Of a stretch of 64,000 nucleotides of DNA, positions 17,977-26,728 are shown in pieces. Position 1 is the first letter of the stretch; each line of letters begins with the position of its first letter. This stretch comes from Faecalispora sporosphaeroides DSM 1294 (lineage in GTDB: Bacteria > Bacillota > Clostridia > Oscillospirales > Acutalibacteraceae), in assembly GCA_000383295.1 (NCBI GenBank), contig KB911074.1:1-64000 (forward strand). The letters run 5' to 3'. A program made the position numbers and the translations under genes. The notes beneath the pieces are model-generated. The model was not told the DNA's origin. It worked only from the letters and a program-made list of their open reading frames with translations, and did not search any database.

Positions 17977-18072
17977 TTTTACGGGAAAGCGCCCCGACCA
18001 AACAGCAATTCGTTCCTCTGGGGAAGACAGAGGAGGCGAATCAGCAGGCGGGGAAACCGCTTTGCCGTAAAA
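17977..18072 (+). ncRNA. Candidate structured leader RNA (unassigned)
   Basis: The leader between argS and the next gene folds as one long nested hairpin. TTTTACGG/CCGTAAAA (17977-17984 with 18065-18072) and AAAGCG/CGCTTT (17986-17991 with 18058-18063) are separated by one mismatch. Next is CCCCG/CGGGG with an AAAC bulge, then a large asymmetric A-rich internal loop. ATTCG/CGAAT and CCTCT/AGAGG follow, around a TT/AGG internal loop and a nine-base apical loop. No T-run follows, so it is not an intrinsic terminator. The Shine-Dalgarno (18088-18093) lies just outside. I match it to no known riboswitch class. Confidence 0.55.
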
Positions 18073-18101
18073 CTTTGGATCAATTTCAGGAGGATGTCAT
18101 C

Positions 18102-19304
18102 ATGAATGTTCCTTGGAGGCTGCCCTTCCTTTTGGGCGGCCCTGCCGCGGAAGATTTTCACGTTTCTTCCGCCGGCGACGATCTGAGCGCAGAGCAATGG
18201 CTGCTTCAGAACGGTGAGCTTCTGCGGAAAAAGCAGGAGGAGTGGCTCGCCGCCGGAATTGGCGGCCTGTGCGCCCCCACCGCCTTTTCTCACGCCTTTT
18301 CCCCCGACCACCGCGAGGCCCTGCGCGAGCAGGTGCGCCTGCTGAACGCGGGGCTTCTGGAGATCACCCGCGGGGCCGCGCAGCGTTTTGCGGTTCCCGT
18401 GGGCGCCAGAATCGGCAGCAGCGGGCTGTTTGTGCCCCCCCATGGTCAAGCGGACTTTGATGACATTTACAACGGTTACCGCGATCAGATCCGCGTGCTG
18501 GAGCAAAACGGCGCCGAGTTTGTGCTGATCGAGAACCAGTTCTCCATGGCAGACATGCGGGCGGCGGTACTCGCTTCGCGCACCTCCGATTTTCCGGTCT
18601 TTGTCACGCTTTCGGTGGATGAAAGCGGAAAAACGCTCACCGGCGGTTCGCTTTTGTCCGCTGTGATCACCCTGCAGGCCATGGGCGTGGAGGCGATCGG
18701 CCTCGGCGGTTTGATGTCTCCGCCCGAGATGCTCCCGCTGCTGAAGGAGGTAATGCCCCACGCATCGATTCCGCTGTGTGCCATTCCCTCTGCCGACGGG
18801 CTCTCGCCCGAGGAATTCGCGGAGCAGGCGTGTGCCCTGCTGCGCGCGGGGATTCCGGTGCTCGGGATCGGCGGCGACCAGACCCCCGCGCACTGGCGCG
18901 CGCTGCACAAGCGTGCGCAGGAGCCGTTTTCTTTTGAATCGGATTATGCCGACGCAGACTGCTATGCGGCAGCAACAGAGGCCGAAGCCTTTTTCCTCGG
19001 CAGCGACATCACCCTGAGCGAGCCGATCGAGTGCTCTCTCGCTCTGGAGGAGGATTTGATCGATCTGGACGACGAACAGGTGAACGCCGCGCTGATCGAG
19101 CTGAACACACTGGACGACGTAATGCTTCTCTCTCAGTTTGCCAGCGTCACCCGCCTGCCGCTGGCCGTGCACACAGACAGCCGCACGATTCTGGAGGCGG
19201 CCCTGCGCTATGTGCAGGGCCGGCTGATTGTAGACACGAACTGCCAGATCGACCTGGAGCTGATCGAGCGCACCGCCGCCAAATACGGCGCAATTGTATA
19301 TTGA
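18102..19304 (+). CDS. Homocysteine S-methyltransferase-like protein lacking zinc cysteines
   Basis: 400 aa from ATG 18102 (CAGGAGG upstream). Residues ~8-290 follow the Hcy-binding TIM barrel of MetH/BhmT: start 'LLGGPAAEDF', 'GIGGLCAPTAF', 'IGSSGLFVPPHG', 'GAEFVLIENQFSMADMRAAV', 'PVFVTLSVDESGKTLTG'. The zinc ligands are gone: the usual GxNC is 'GLGGLMSP' and the GGCCGT motif is 'GIGGDQTPAH'. The last ~60 residues ('PLAVHTDSRTILEAALRYVQGR...AAKYGAIVY') resemble the first strands of a MetH pterin-binding domain, then stop. So it is probably not an active homocysteine methyltransferase; a binding or regulatory role is inference. A structured leader RNA precedes it. Confidence 0.75.
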   Translation: MNVPWRLPFLLGGPAAEDFHVSSAGDDLSAEQWLLQNGELLRKKQEEWLAAGIGGLCAPTAFSHAFSPDHREALREQVRLLNAGLLEITRGAAQRFAVPVGARIGSSGLFVPPHGQADFDDIYNGYRDQIRVLEQNGAEFVLIENQFSMADMRAAVLASRTSDFPVFVTLSVDESGKTLTGGSLLSAVITLQAMGVEAIGLGGLMSPPEMLPLLKEVMPHASIPLCAIPSADGLSPEEFAEQACALLRAGIPVLGIGGDQTPAHWRALHKRAQEPFSFESDYADADCYAAATEAEAFFLGSDITLSEPIECSLALEEDLIDLDDEQVNAALIELNTLDDVMLLSQFASVTRLPLAVHTDSRTILEAALRYVQGRLIVDTNCQIDLELIERTAAKYGAIVY

Positions 19305-19316
19305 CGGTAATGGTTC

Positions 19317-19355
19317 AAAAGGGGCCGCGAAGAAATTCTTCGCGGCCTCTTTCAT
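19317..19355 (+). terminator. Rho-independent terminator
   Basis: GGCCGCGAAGAA / TTCTTCGCGGCC inverted repeat (19323-19347) followed by a CT-rich run, ending the preceding gene. Confidence 0.8.
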
Positions 19356-19444
19356 TTAAAAAAGGATGAACTTGTTCTTTGCTTTCCCAGGCGAACCGTG
19401 CCGGGTTCGGCCGGTTCTGATCCGTCATCGAGGCTTTGGCGAAA

Positions 19445-20488
19445 TCAGCCGATGAACTCCTGAGTCCAATAGCTGCCATCGGAAACATAGCCCACACCGA
19501 TCTCGGTATAAGAGCTGTTCAGAATGTTGGCTTTGTGTCCGGGGGAATTCATCCAGCCCTCCATGACGGCTTCGGGAGTACGGTAGCCCATGGCGATGTT
19601 CTCGCCCGCGGTGCGGTAGGTGATCCCGAACTGCTTCATCATGTCAAACGGAGAACCGTAGGTGGGGCTGGTGTGCGAGAAGTAGTTTTTGTCGTGCATG
19701 TCCTGAGATTTGGCCCTTGCGACGTCAGACAGCTTCAGGTTCATGGTCAGGGGCTTCAGGCCAACCTTGGCACGCTCCTGATTGACCAGCTCGACAACGC
19801 GCTCCTCATAGGTCAGCGTGTCGGAGGGCTTTGCGGAGGAAGCCGCGCTGGAGCTCGGCTGGCTGGAGGAAGGTGTGCTGGAGGAGGGCTTGCTGGAGGC
19901 CGGAGCGCTCGAAGCAGGCTGGCTTGAAGCGGGCTGACTGCTGGTAGAAGGCTTGCTGCTGGAAGAAGAACCCGAGTTACCGCAGTTCTTCTGAGAAGTC
20001 AGGCTGTCGGGCACCGAAATACCGCAGCGCTCCAGCAGCTGGCGGAAGCAGTCGGGCACGTTGACCGTGCTGCCGGAATTGGCGGCTTTTGCGGCCTCTG
20101 CCCGCTTGGAGGAAACCTGATTCAAAACAGCGGTGAGATCCGGAATTGCGGAAGAGGTCGGGCAGGTGCCGGCGATCTGTGCCTTCACCGCGGTGTTGCT
20201 GCAATTGGAGGAACCGGACGATGCCTTGGCGGCAGTCTTAGCGGCTGCGGCGCTGACCGTGGTCTGCAGGCAGGATTTGCTCTTTTGGGCAGATGCAAGC
20301 GCCTGGCTGACCGCCTTTTCCACTGCGCCGGAAGGTGCGTTTGTATTCTTTGCAACCGTGCTGGTGGGGCAGGATTTTACCCCCGCCGAGCTTGGTACGG
20401 CTTGCTGCTGAAAAGCAACCGCAGATACCGTAGCGGTGGAACCAATTGCAACCGCTAATACGGCGACGTATAATTTACGTAGTCTCAT
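19445..20488 (-). CDS. Secreted CAP-domain (SCP/YkwD-like) protein
   Basis: 347 aa from ATG 20488, chosen for AAGGAGGTACATAGT upstream. Signal peptide at residues 1-~26 (MRLRKLYVAVLAVAIGS...). Residues ~30-180 are unusual: spaced cysteines in 'KSCPTST', 'KSCLQTT', 'SNCSNTA', 'GTCPTSS' and 'DCFRQLLERCG' contexts. A Ser/Pro/Ala linker (~185-235) follows, then a C-terminal CAP domain ('YEERVVELVNQERAKVGLKPL', 'DMHDKNYFSHTSPTYGSPFDMM', 'AGENIAMGY', 'MEGWMNSPGHKANIL'). The CAP His/Glu residues are kept. Function of bacterial CAP proteins is mostly unknown; several are spore- or wall-associated. Confidence 0.9.
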   Translation of the reverse strand: MRLRKLYVAVLAVAIGSTATVSAVAFQQQAVPSSAGVKSCPTSTVAKNTNAPSGAVEKAVSQALASAQKSKSCLQTTVSAAAAKTAAKASSGSSNCSNTAVKAQIAGTCPTSSAIPDLTAVLNQVSSKRAEAAKAANSGSTVNVPDCFRQLLERCGISVPDSLTSQKNCGNSGSSSSSKPSTSSQPASSQPASSAPASSKPSSSTPSSSQPSSSAASSAKPSDTLTYEERVVELVNQERAKVGLKPLTMNLKLSDVARAKSQDMHDKNYFSHTSPTYGSPFDMMKQFGITYRTAGENIAMGYRTPEAVMEGWMNSPGHKANILNSSYTEIGVGYVSDGSYWTQEFIG

Positions 20489-20528
20489 ACTATGTACCTC
20501 CTTGAAATGCTTGTAATAAGTTGTCATA

Positions 20529-20556
20529 ATTGTAACACTTTTGTAACTCATTGCAA
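20529..20556 (-). promoter_or_regulatory. Promoter of the CAP-domain gene
   Basis: TTGCAA (20551-20556), 16-base spacer, TACAAT (20529-20534) on the minus strand, 40 bases before the start. Confidence 0.65.
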
Positions 20557-20795
20557 GCTGTAAATTCTGGAAGCTTTCTTTCCGCAATGGCACGATCCCA
20601 AAAACGGCTCTGAAAAAGCGGCGTCGTCCCGATCGATTTTAACCCTGATAAAACTGCCGGAACGCGCCCCGGAGCCGGAAAACGGGGCTTTGGCTTGTAA
20701 ATAATGCTAAAAGCTGTATCTTCTGGCATTTCGCTTTTCTCGGCCGCCTGTTTCCGCTATAATGAAAGAATCAACCGTAGGAGGGACTTTCGTTC

Positions 20796-21446
20796 ATGCA
20801 GGAACCTTATTTTATATTTGATCTGGATTCAACCGTCACTCAGGAAGAGCTGCTGCCGCTGTTGGCAAGGCAGATCGGAATGGAAGAAAAATCGACCGAG
20901 ATTACCGAGCAGGCCAGACGCGGCCTTCTCCCCTTTGAAGAAAGCTTTCGGCTGCAGATTGAACTGCTTCGTCAAATCCCCGTGGAGGAAGCCCAAAAGA
21001 CGGCTGGAGAGATCGCTTTGAACGACCGCCTGGCCGCCTGGATCCGCACCCACCGCGAACGCTGCTTTCTGGCGACGGAACACCCCGACGTATGGACGCC
21101 GACGCTGCTGCGGCGTCTTCAAATGGAGGGGCGCTGCTTTTCCTCCAAGACCATTACGCGAAACGGATACATAGATCGGATTTCGTATTATCTGAATAAA
21201 AAAGAGATTGTCGGCCATTTTCCCGCTCCTCTTGTGGCCGTCGGCGACGGCGCCAGCGACGCCGAAATGCTTCGTCTGGCCAGTGTCGGGATCGCCTATG
21301 GCGGGTCGAAGCCGATTGCGCCCGCCGCGCGCGACAACGCCGATTACTGCGTTTTTGACGAGCAGCAGCTCTGCGCTCTGCTCGATCATCTGGCCTGCCC
21401 GCAGCCGATTGCTTCCGCAGCGATCCCCACCTTTCTGCGGCCTTAA
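20796..21446 (+). CDS. HAD-family phosphatase (phosphoserine-phosphatase-like)
   Basis: 216 aa from ATG 20796 (GGAGGGACTTTCGTT upstream; TATAAT at 20757-20762). Motif I 'FIFDLDSTVTQEELL' is the SerB-type DxDST; the C1 cap helices follow, then motif III 'KKEIV' and motif IV 'VAVGDGASDAEMLRLA', and 'GIAYGGSKPIAPAARDNADY'. The pattern is that of phosphoserine phosphatase and related small-molecule phosphatases. No serine-pathway gene is adjacent, so the substrate is not certain. Confidence 0.82.
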   Translation: MQEPYFIFDLDSTVTQEELLPLLARQIGMEEKSTEITEQARRGLLPFEESFRLQIELLRQIPVEEAQKTAGEIALNDRLAAWIRTHRERCFLATEHPDVWTPTLLRRLQMEGRCFSSKTITRNGYIDRISYYLNKKEIVGHFPAPLVAVGDGASDAEMLRLASVGIAYGGSKPIAPAARDNADYCVFDEQQLCALLDHLACPQPIASAAIPTFLRP

Positions 21447-21481
21447 ATTCAGTGCAGAGCAAAAGAATCATCAAAAAGCAG

Positions 21482-21520
21482 AGCCGTGTAGAAAATGCAA
21501 TTCTACACGGCTTTGTTTTT
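21482..21520 (+). terminator. Rho-independent terminator
   Basis: Perfect 12-bp AGCCGTGTAGAA / TTCTACACGGCT stem, 7-base loop, then TTGTTTTT. Confidence 0.9.
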
Positions 21521-21607
21521 ATGATATAAACGAAAACTTCAAAATGAAACCGGTTGAAAGCGCAAGGGAAAGCGCTGCCAGCACAACCGGCGGTTTGCCG
21601 GCGTTCC

Positions 21608-22134
21608 TCATCCATCGGCGCCGGAACGGTGCGCCGCGGGGATCGCGGCTGAAAAGCCGGACGGTTTTTCAATGTATTGGAGATTCAACCCGCACCGATA
21701 AATTCTGGAATTTTCTCCCCAGGGATGATACCCCTGCGCAAGGTACTCGAACCCGTAACGCTCATAGTTGCCCACATGGCCGGTGCAAAGATATAAATAC
21801 GGAAACCCCAAAAGCGCGGCTTCCGTTTTGATTTGCTCCATGAGCAGGGCGCCGTAGGAGTGGCCGCGGTGCTCTTTCTCAATGAATAAGGCGCATAGCC
21901 ACGGGTACAGATCCATTCTGCTGATAAAATCGTTCGGGATCATGCCCGCACCGCCGACCAGCTCTTCTCCATCGCGCAGCAAATACCACTGCGGTAAGGG
22001 GGATTCCGAATGGAGACAATTTAAAATGCAGTCCTCATACACCATTTTGCTCTCTTCGCTCGCCCAATGCTTTTGAAAAAAAGCGATGGCCGTTTGCCAG
22101 CCTCAGGTTCTTTTCTGACTGAGACAATGGTCAT
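21608..22134 (-). pseudogene. GNAT acetyltransferase with a single-base frameshift near its N-terminus
   Basis: A perfect ribosome binding site (GGGGAGAGGCA) precedes ATG 22134, which opens MTIVSVRKEPEA. That frame then loses homology, while the next frame continues as QTAIAFFQKHWASEE and on through MVYEDCIL to the stop at 21608. Adding one T at about 22103 (GCTGG to GCTTGG) would join the two into a normal ~175-aa N-acetyltransferase. The core 'LCALFIEKEHRGHSYGALLMEQI' carries the acetyl-CoA loop, with 'GYHPWGENSRIYR' at the end. As read, only 145 aa from 22045 could be made. Either a recent pseudogene or a base-call error. Confidence 0.75.
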
Positions 22135-22162
22135 TGCCTCTCCCCTTTCGCGCCCGGCAAAA

Positions 22163-22594
22163 TCATTCGGAGGCCTGCTCCTGCCCGGCCTTTTCCTGCT
22201 GCTCCTGCAGCTGGCGGCGGATGGACTCGCGCTCGCGGGTCAGTTCATGCAAAAGCTCCCCGAACGCCCAGGTGCGGTTTGTTTCTGTCACCACCGCTTT
22301 CATCGCCTGATTCCGCGGATCGACCGAATGCAGGCGGTTAAGCACCTGATCCAGCCGGTTGGAGGTAAAGCCCGAAAACACCATTGCGCTGCGCTCGGGA
22401 ACCTCTCCGTCATAGCTTTTCCCTTCCGGAGACGCAGACGCAAGCGCGCCGACGGTTTCGCCCAGCTGCTCCTGCGCCACATGCCGGCAGGGGATTCCCG
22501 CCCGGGAAAAGGCCTCCACCGCATTTTTTCCCAATTCCGTATCTTCCGCGAGACGGTACAGTAAGACCACCTCTTGTGCTACTCTCGCTTTCAT
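22163..22594 (-). CDS. DUF3783 domain protein
   Basis: 143 aa; its ATG overlaps the stop of the upstream SDR gene (ATGA, 22591-22594), implying translational coupling. An N-terminal alpha/beta part ('EVVLLYRLAEDTELGKNAVEAFSRAGIPCRHV') is followed by the DUF3783 signature ('AMVFSGFTSNRLDQVLNRLH' and 'KAVVTETNRTWAFGELLHEL') and a Gln/Glu coiled tail. Function unknown; the family is common in Clostridia. Confidence 0.88.
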   Translation of the reverse strand: MKARVAQEVVLLYRLAEDTELGKNAVEAFSRAGIPCRHVAQEQLGETVGALASASPEGKSYDGEVPERSAMVFSGFTSNRLDQVLNRLHSVDPRNQAMKAVVTETNRTWAFGELLHELTRERESIRRQLQEQQEKAGQEQASE

Positions 22595-23400
22595 CCTTCT
22601 CGTTTCGGCGCGGCAGGCGCGCCACTCCTTTCTGCGTGGTTTGATTTCGGCCCTTGCTTTCTCTTCTGCAAATGATAAGAAATTCGCAGCAAAAGCGCAT
22701 CCGGTATTGCCCGCATCAATATCTTTGCGGCTTTCATCGTGCCGCCGGGAATGATCACCGGCTGGCGGGAAAACATCTGCTGAATCGCGGTCGCCGCCAC
22801 GCGCTGGCTCGACATGCTGCGAACGCTGAAGCGCACATCCGCCACCTGGTCAAACTCCGTGTTCACCGGGCCGGGGCAGAGCGCCCCGATATACACACGG
22901 CTGCCCCGGCGGCGCAGCTCCTCTCCCACGGCTTGCGTCAGCCGCAGCACATACGCCTTGGAGGCGTAATAGGAGGAAAGCAGCGGGCCCGGCAGAAACG
23001 CCGCACTCGACGACACATTGAGGATATACCCCGAATCCCGCTCGAGGAAATCGCGCAAAAACAGCTTTGTCAGAATATGCACCGCGCGGACGTTGACGTC
23101 CAGCAGCTCCAGTTCCCGGTGCAGATCCGTTTCCGCAAAAGAGCCGAACAGGCCGAAGCCTGCGTTGTTGATCAGAATATCGATGTTCTCCCCTTTGGTC
23201 TGCTCGTACAGCTCAAAGCAGGCCTGCTCCTGTGCCAGATCGGCACAGATGATCTTCACCTGCGAGGGGAGCTGATGCCGCAGCACCTCCAGCCGCTCTC
23301 TGCGGCGGGCCACCAGAATCAAATCGTAGCCCCGGCGGCTCAGAATTCTGGCCATATCGCGGCCGATTCCCGAGCTGGCGCCGGTAATCAAGGCTTTCAT
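22591..23400 (-). CDS. SDR-family oxidoreductase
   Basis: 269 aa classical short-chain dehydrogenase of the DltE/YqjQ group. NAD(P)-binding 'LITGASSGIGRDMA' at residue 4, 'LINNAGFGLFG', catalytic Ser in 'LNVSSSAAF', and Tyr/Lys in 'SSYYASKAYV' are all present. An Arg after the first strand ('VARRRERLE') suggests NADP preference. The C-terminus is extended by a basic, Pro-rich tail. First gene of a two-gene unit with DUF3783; substrate unknown. Confidence 0.92.
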   Translation of the reverse strand: MKALITGASSGIGRDMARILSRRGYDLILVARRRERLEVLRHQLPSQVKIICADLAQEQACFELYEQTKGENIDILINNAGFGLFGSFAETDLHRELELLDVNVRAVHILTKLFLRDFLERDSGYILNVSSSAAFLPGPLLSSYYASKAYVLRLTQAVGEELRRRGSRVYIGALCPGPVNTEFDQVADVRFSVRSMSSQRVAATAIQQMFSRQPVIIPGGTMKAAKILMRAIPDALLLRISYHLQKRKQGPKSNHAERSGAPAAPKREG

Positions 23401-23980
23401 CGCTTTTACTCCTTTCCAAGGCGGGCAAATCGAATCATTTCCATTCTATCCTAAGGCTTGGTTTTGCTTTTCAAAAAAGAGCGCCATAACCTCAGCCACC
23501 CAGCAGATCATGAGTCAGCCCTATCAAACGCGGCTCAAATGGCCGGAATCATAAAGCGGATGATCCTAAGTGCTTTCAGCTGCCCCAAGATTCACTCATC
23601 CCACAGAGGAATCCATCAAGAGGCCTCGTAGAAAAGCCGTTTTCGTTTTCAGCCATTCTGCAGTGCGCGTCAGCCCCGCCTGCTGAAGTTATTATATAGC
23701 ATATTTTTCCTTACGCCAACCAATTTATTGAAAGAATACTTTAAAAAATTTTATTCTTTTCATTTTCTTTCTCCGCCTTTTGGATGGGCGAAAAAGGACC
23801 CGCTCCCATAAGGGTCAAAGCCACACGTTCAATCGGCAGTATACAGCAGCCCGAAAAAGGACATATTCCCGCCGCAGCTGCTCAGGCCGTTAAAGCCGAG
23901 CCTTTCGTCTGCAATAAGCCAATTGATTGTCCTCCGCTTCGCTCAGTGCCCAAACAAAAGCAAACGGAGAAACCTTCACG
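23401..23980. other. Intergenic region, nothing recognised
   Basis: About 580 bases between the SDR gene start and the P-type ATPase terminator. Short open frames lack ribosome binding sites. An AT-rich stretch at 23695-23770 could hold a minus-strand promoter for the SDR gene, but no consensus pair is convincing. Confidence 0.35.
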
Positions 23981-24018
23981 AAAAAAGAAGCCGGACTCCA
24001 TTGGGAATCCGGCTTCTT
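23981..24018 (-). terminator. Terminator of the P-type ATPase gene
   Basis: AAGAAGCCGGA / TCCGGCTTCTT (23985-23995 and 24008-24018) with a six-T run on the minus strand, 25 bases past the stop. Confidence 0.9.
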
Positions 24019-24043
24019 GATAAATTGCAGCAAAAGAATCTGT

Positions 24044-26728
24044 TTAATCCTTTTTGAACGCGTGCTGAATTGCCTTGATGATTTCCACTGCTACCAGCGG
24101 TACAAAGGCCAGACCGATCACGATCGACCACGCCTGCGCATGCATAAAGTCAACGTTGAAAACACCGTTGAGGGACGGAACCAGCAGAACAACCAGCATC
24201 AAAGCCAAAGACGCCAGGAACGCGCCATTCATGTATTTGTTGCTGAAGAAACCAACCTTAAACAGAGAATGGCTGGAACGGATGTTGAACGCGTGGATCA
24301 GCTGAGAGATTGCCAGTACGGCAAACGCCATGCTCTCGCCCAGCACGATATCGATTCCCTGTGCGTTGGGGGCGATCGGGGTGATAACGCGGCTGCCGAG
24401 ATAGTACGCAATCAGCGTGATCGTACCGATAATCAGGCCCTGAATAATTGCCATAACGCCTACGCCGTGGGCAAAAATGCTCTCGGACTTGGAACGCGGC
24501 TTACGGTTCATAACGTCGAACTCAACAGGCTCCATGCCCAGCGCAAGCGCAGGCAGGCTATCTGTTACAAGGTTGATCCACAGCAGCTGAACGGGCATCA
24601 GCGGGGATTCCTTCCACAGCAGCATCGCCACGAACACGGTCACAACCTCGCCGAGGTTGCACGACAGCAGGAAGTGAACCGCCTTGCGGATATTGTCATA
24701 AATACCGCGGCCCTCTTTAACAGCCGTAACGATCGTGGAGAAGTTATCGTCGGTCAGGGTCATGGCGGCAGCGCCCTTCGCCACGTCGGTACCGGTAATT
24801 CCCATCGCGCAGCCGATATCCGCCGCCTTCAGGGCGGGGGCGTCGTTTACGCCGTCACCGGTCATGGCGACAACCTGATCTTCATTCTGCCACGCCTTAA
24901 CAATGCGGATCTTATCCGACGGAGTAACGCGGGCGTAGACCTTGTAGTTCTTGATGTTCTTCGACAGCTCTTCGTCGCTCATCGCCTGCAGCTGCGCGCC
25001 GGTGATGGCCTGATCGCCCTCGCGCAGGATGCCCAGATCCTTCGCAATGGCGGAAGCGGTCGCCACATGGTCGCCGGTGATCATGATGGTCTGGATGCCG
25101 GCCTCGTAGCATTCCGCGATGGAGGACTTTACTTCCTGTCTGGGCGGGTCGATCATACCGACCAGGCCGACGAGGGACAAATCCTTCTCAAGCTCGGCGG
25201 CGGTGTACTCGCGGGGCTCTTCATCGATCACCTTGCTGCCGATTGCCAGAACACGCAGCGCTTCCTGCGCCATCTGTTCGTTGGCCTGGGTGGCCTTCTC
25301 AATATCGCCGGAGGTGCAGCGGCCGAACAGAATGTCCGGAGCGCCCTTGACGATGACGATGATCTTGCCGTCCGTCTTTACGACGGTCGTCATCAGCTTG
25401 CGGTCGGAATCAAACGGAACCTCGCCGATTCTGGGCGCGGTGCTGTCCAGTTCCGCGCGGTGGATGTTGTTGCGCATGGCGCAGGCCACGATGGCCGTTT
25501 CGGTCGGGTCACCCAGGTGCTTCTCCGTGCCGTCCTCCTCAATGCGCACAATACCGTCCGTACACAGAGTGCCGAGGCGCAGCAGAGAAAGGGTTTCCTC
25601 CGAGAGCTCGCCGTCCAGCGGGACGACGCCCTGCTTTTCGGTATACGCCTTTACCAGAGTCATGCGGTTCTGGGTGAGGGTGCCTGTTTTATCGGAGCAA
25701 ATAACCGAGGTGCAGCCCAGCGTCTCAACCGCGGGCAGCTGGCGGACAATCGCGTTTTTCTCAACCATGCGCTGCACGCCAAGAGCGAGCACGATGGTAA
25801 CGATTGCCGGCAGACCTTCGGGGATTGCCGCAACGGCCAGAGAAACAGCCGTCATAAACATTTCAAGAATTCCGGTTACCGCGTCTTCGCCGTCCATCGG
25901 GCCGACTACGTCGACCAGGCCGACAACGAACACGATCGCGCAGATCACCAGAGTGAGAACGCCGAGGTATTTGCCAAGCTGCGCCAGCTTTTGCTGCAGC
26001 GGGGTCATGCCCTTCTCTTCTTCGTCCAGCAGGGCGGCGATTTTGCCCATTTCGGTTTCCATTCCGGTGCCGATGACGAGCGCCTTCGCCGTACCATAAG
26101 AAACCGCGCAGCCGGAATGTACCATATTAAAGCGGTCGCCCAGCGGAGCATCCTCTTTTATGTCGTCCGTCGCCGCCTTATCCGCGGGAACGGATTCGCC
26201 GGTAAGCGCCGCTTCGTCGCACTTGAGGCTGGAGCTGCGAATCAAACGGCAGTCAGCGGGAACGAAATCGCCCGCCTCCAGTTCGATCACATCGCCGGGA
26301 ACCAGATGAGCAGAAGGAATGGACTGCATCTTACCATCACGGAGCACCTTCGCATTGGGGGCCGTCATGTTTTTCAGCGCTTCCAGAGCAGCTTCCGCCT
26401 TACTTTCCTGAACGACGCCCATCACGCCGTTGAGCACGACGATCAGCACGATAACGATAGGCTCGATCCACTCGGCCTCATGGCCGTTCATTGTGTTGTA
26501 AATACTCAAAACAACAGAGATGAGCGCCGCGATCATCAGGATGATAATCATAACATCCTTCATCTGATCCATAAAACGCTGGAAGAAAGTACGGGGCGGC
26601 TTTTCGTTGAGCTTATTTAGACCATATTTCTGCAGGCGGGAATCCGCTTCCGCAGTGGTCAGACCAAGCTTGAAGTCCGTTTTCAGGGTTTCCTGAACTT
26701 TTTCTAGAGCTTCAGCGTGCCAATTCAT
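24044..26728 (-). CDS. Calcium-translocating P-type ATPase (PMCA/SERCA type)
   Basis: 894 aa P2-type ATPase: N-terminal cation-ATPase domain, actuator TGES loop ('AALTGESVPAD'), phosphorylation site 'CSDKTGTLTQNRMTLV', hinge 'MTGDGVNDAPALKAADIGCAMG'. Ten TM helices are expected; M4 carries 'AVAAIPEGLPAIVTIVLALGVQRM' (PEGL, Ca2+ site) and M6 'LLWINLVTDSLPALALG' (NxxTD). These ligands fit Ca2+ export driven by ATP. Monocistronic with its own terminator. Ca2+ export, or Mn2+ as an alternative, is inferred from the motifs. Confidence 0.93.
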   Translation of the reverse strand: MNWHAEALEKVQETLKTDFKLGLTTAEADSRLQKYGLNKLNEKPPRTFFQRFMDQMKDVMIIILMIAALISVVLSIYNTMNGHEAEWIEPIVIVLIVVLNGVMGVVQESKAEAALEALKNMTAPNAKVLRDGKMQSIPSAHLVPGDVIELEAGDFVPADCRLIRSSSLKCDEAALTGESVPADKAATDDIKEDAPLGDRFNMVHSGCAVSYGTAKALVIGTGMETEMGKIAALLDEEEKGMTPLQQKLAQLGKYLGVLTLVICAIVFVVGLVDVVGPMDGEDAVTGILEMFMTAVSLAVAAIPEGLPAIVTIVLALGVQRMVEKNAIVRQLPAVETLGCTSVICSDKTGTLTQNRMTLVKAYTEKQGVVPLDGELSEETLSLLRLGTLCTDGIVRIEEDGTEKHLGDPTETAIVACAMRNNIHRAELDSTAPRIGEVPFDSDRKLMTTVVKTDGKIIVIVKGAPDILFGRCTSGDIEKATQANEQMAQEALRVLAIGSKVIDEEPREYTAAELEKDLSLVGLVGMIDPPRQEVKSSIAECYEAGIQTIMITGDHVATASAIAKDLGILREGDQAITGAQLQAMSDEELSKNIKNYKVYARVTPSDKIRIVKAWQNEDQVVAMTGDGVNDAPALKAADIGCAMGITGTDVAKGAAAMTLTDDNFSTIVTAVKEGRGIYDNIRKAVHFLLSCNLGEVVTVFVAMLLWKESPLMPVQLLWINLVTDSLPALALGMEPVEFDVMNRKPRSKSESIFAHGVGVMAIIQGLIIGTITLIAYYLGSRVITPIAPNAQGIDIVLGESMAFAVLAISQLIHAFNIRSSHSLFKVGFFSNKYMNGAFLASLALMLVVLLVPSLNGVFNVDFMHAQAWSIVIGLAFVPLVAVEIIKAIQHAFKKD

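Noticed and set aside
23927-26620. 897-codon open frame opposite the P-type ATPase gene
   Set aside because: Antisense shadow of a GC-rich, strongly biased gene; the protein is Arg/His/Gln rich and has no motifs, and the opposite strand encodes an unmistakable Ca-ATPase.
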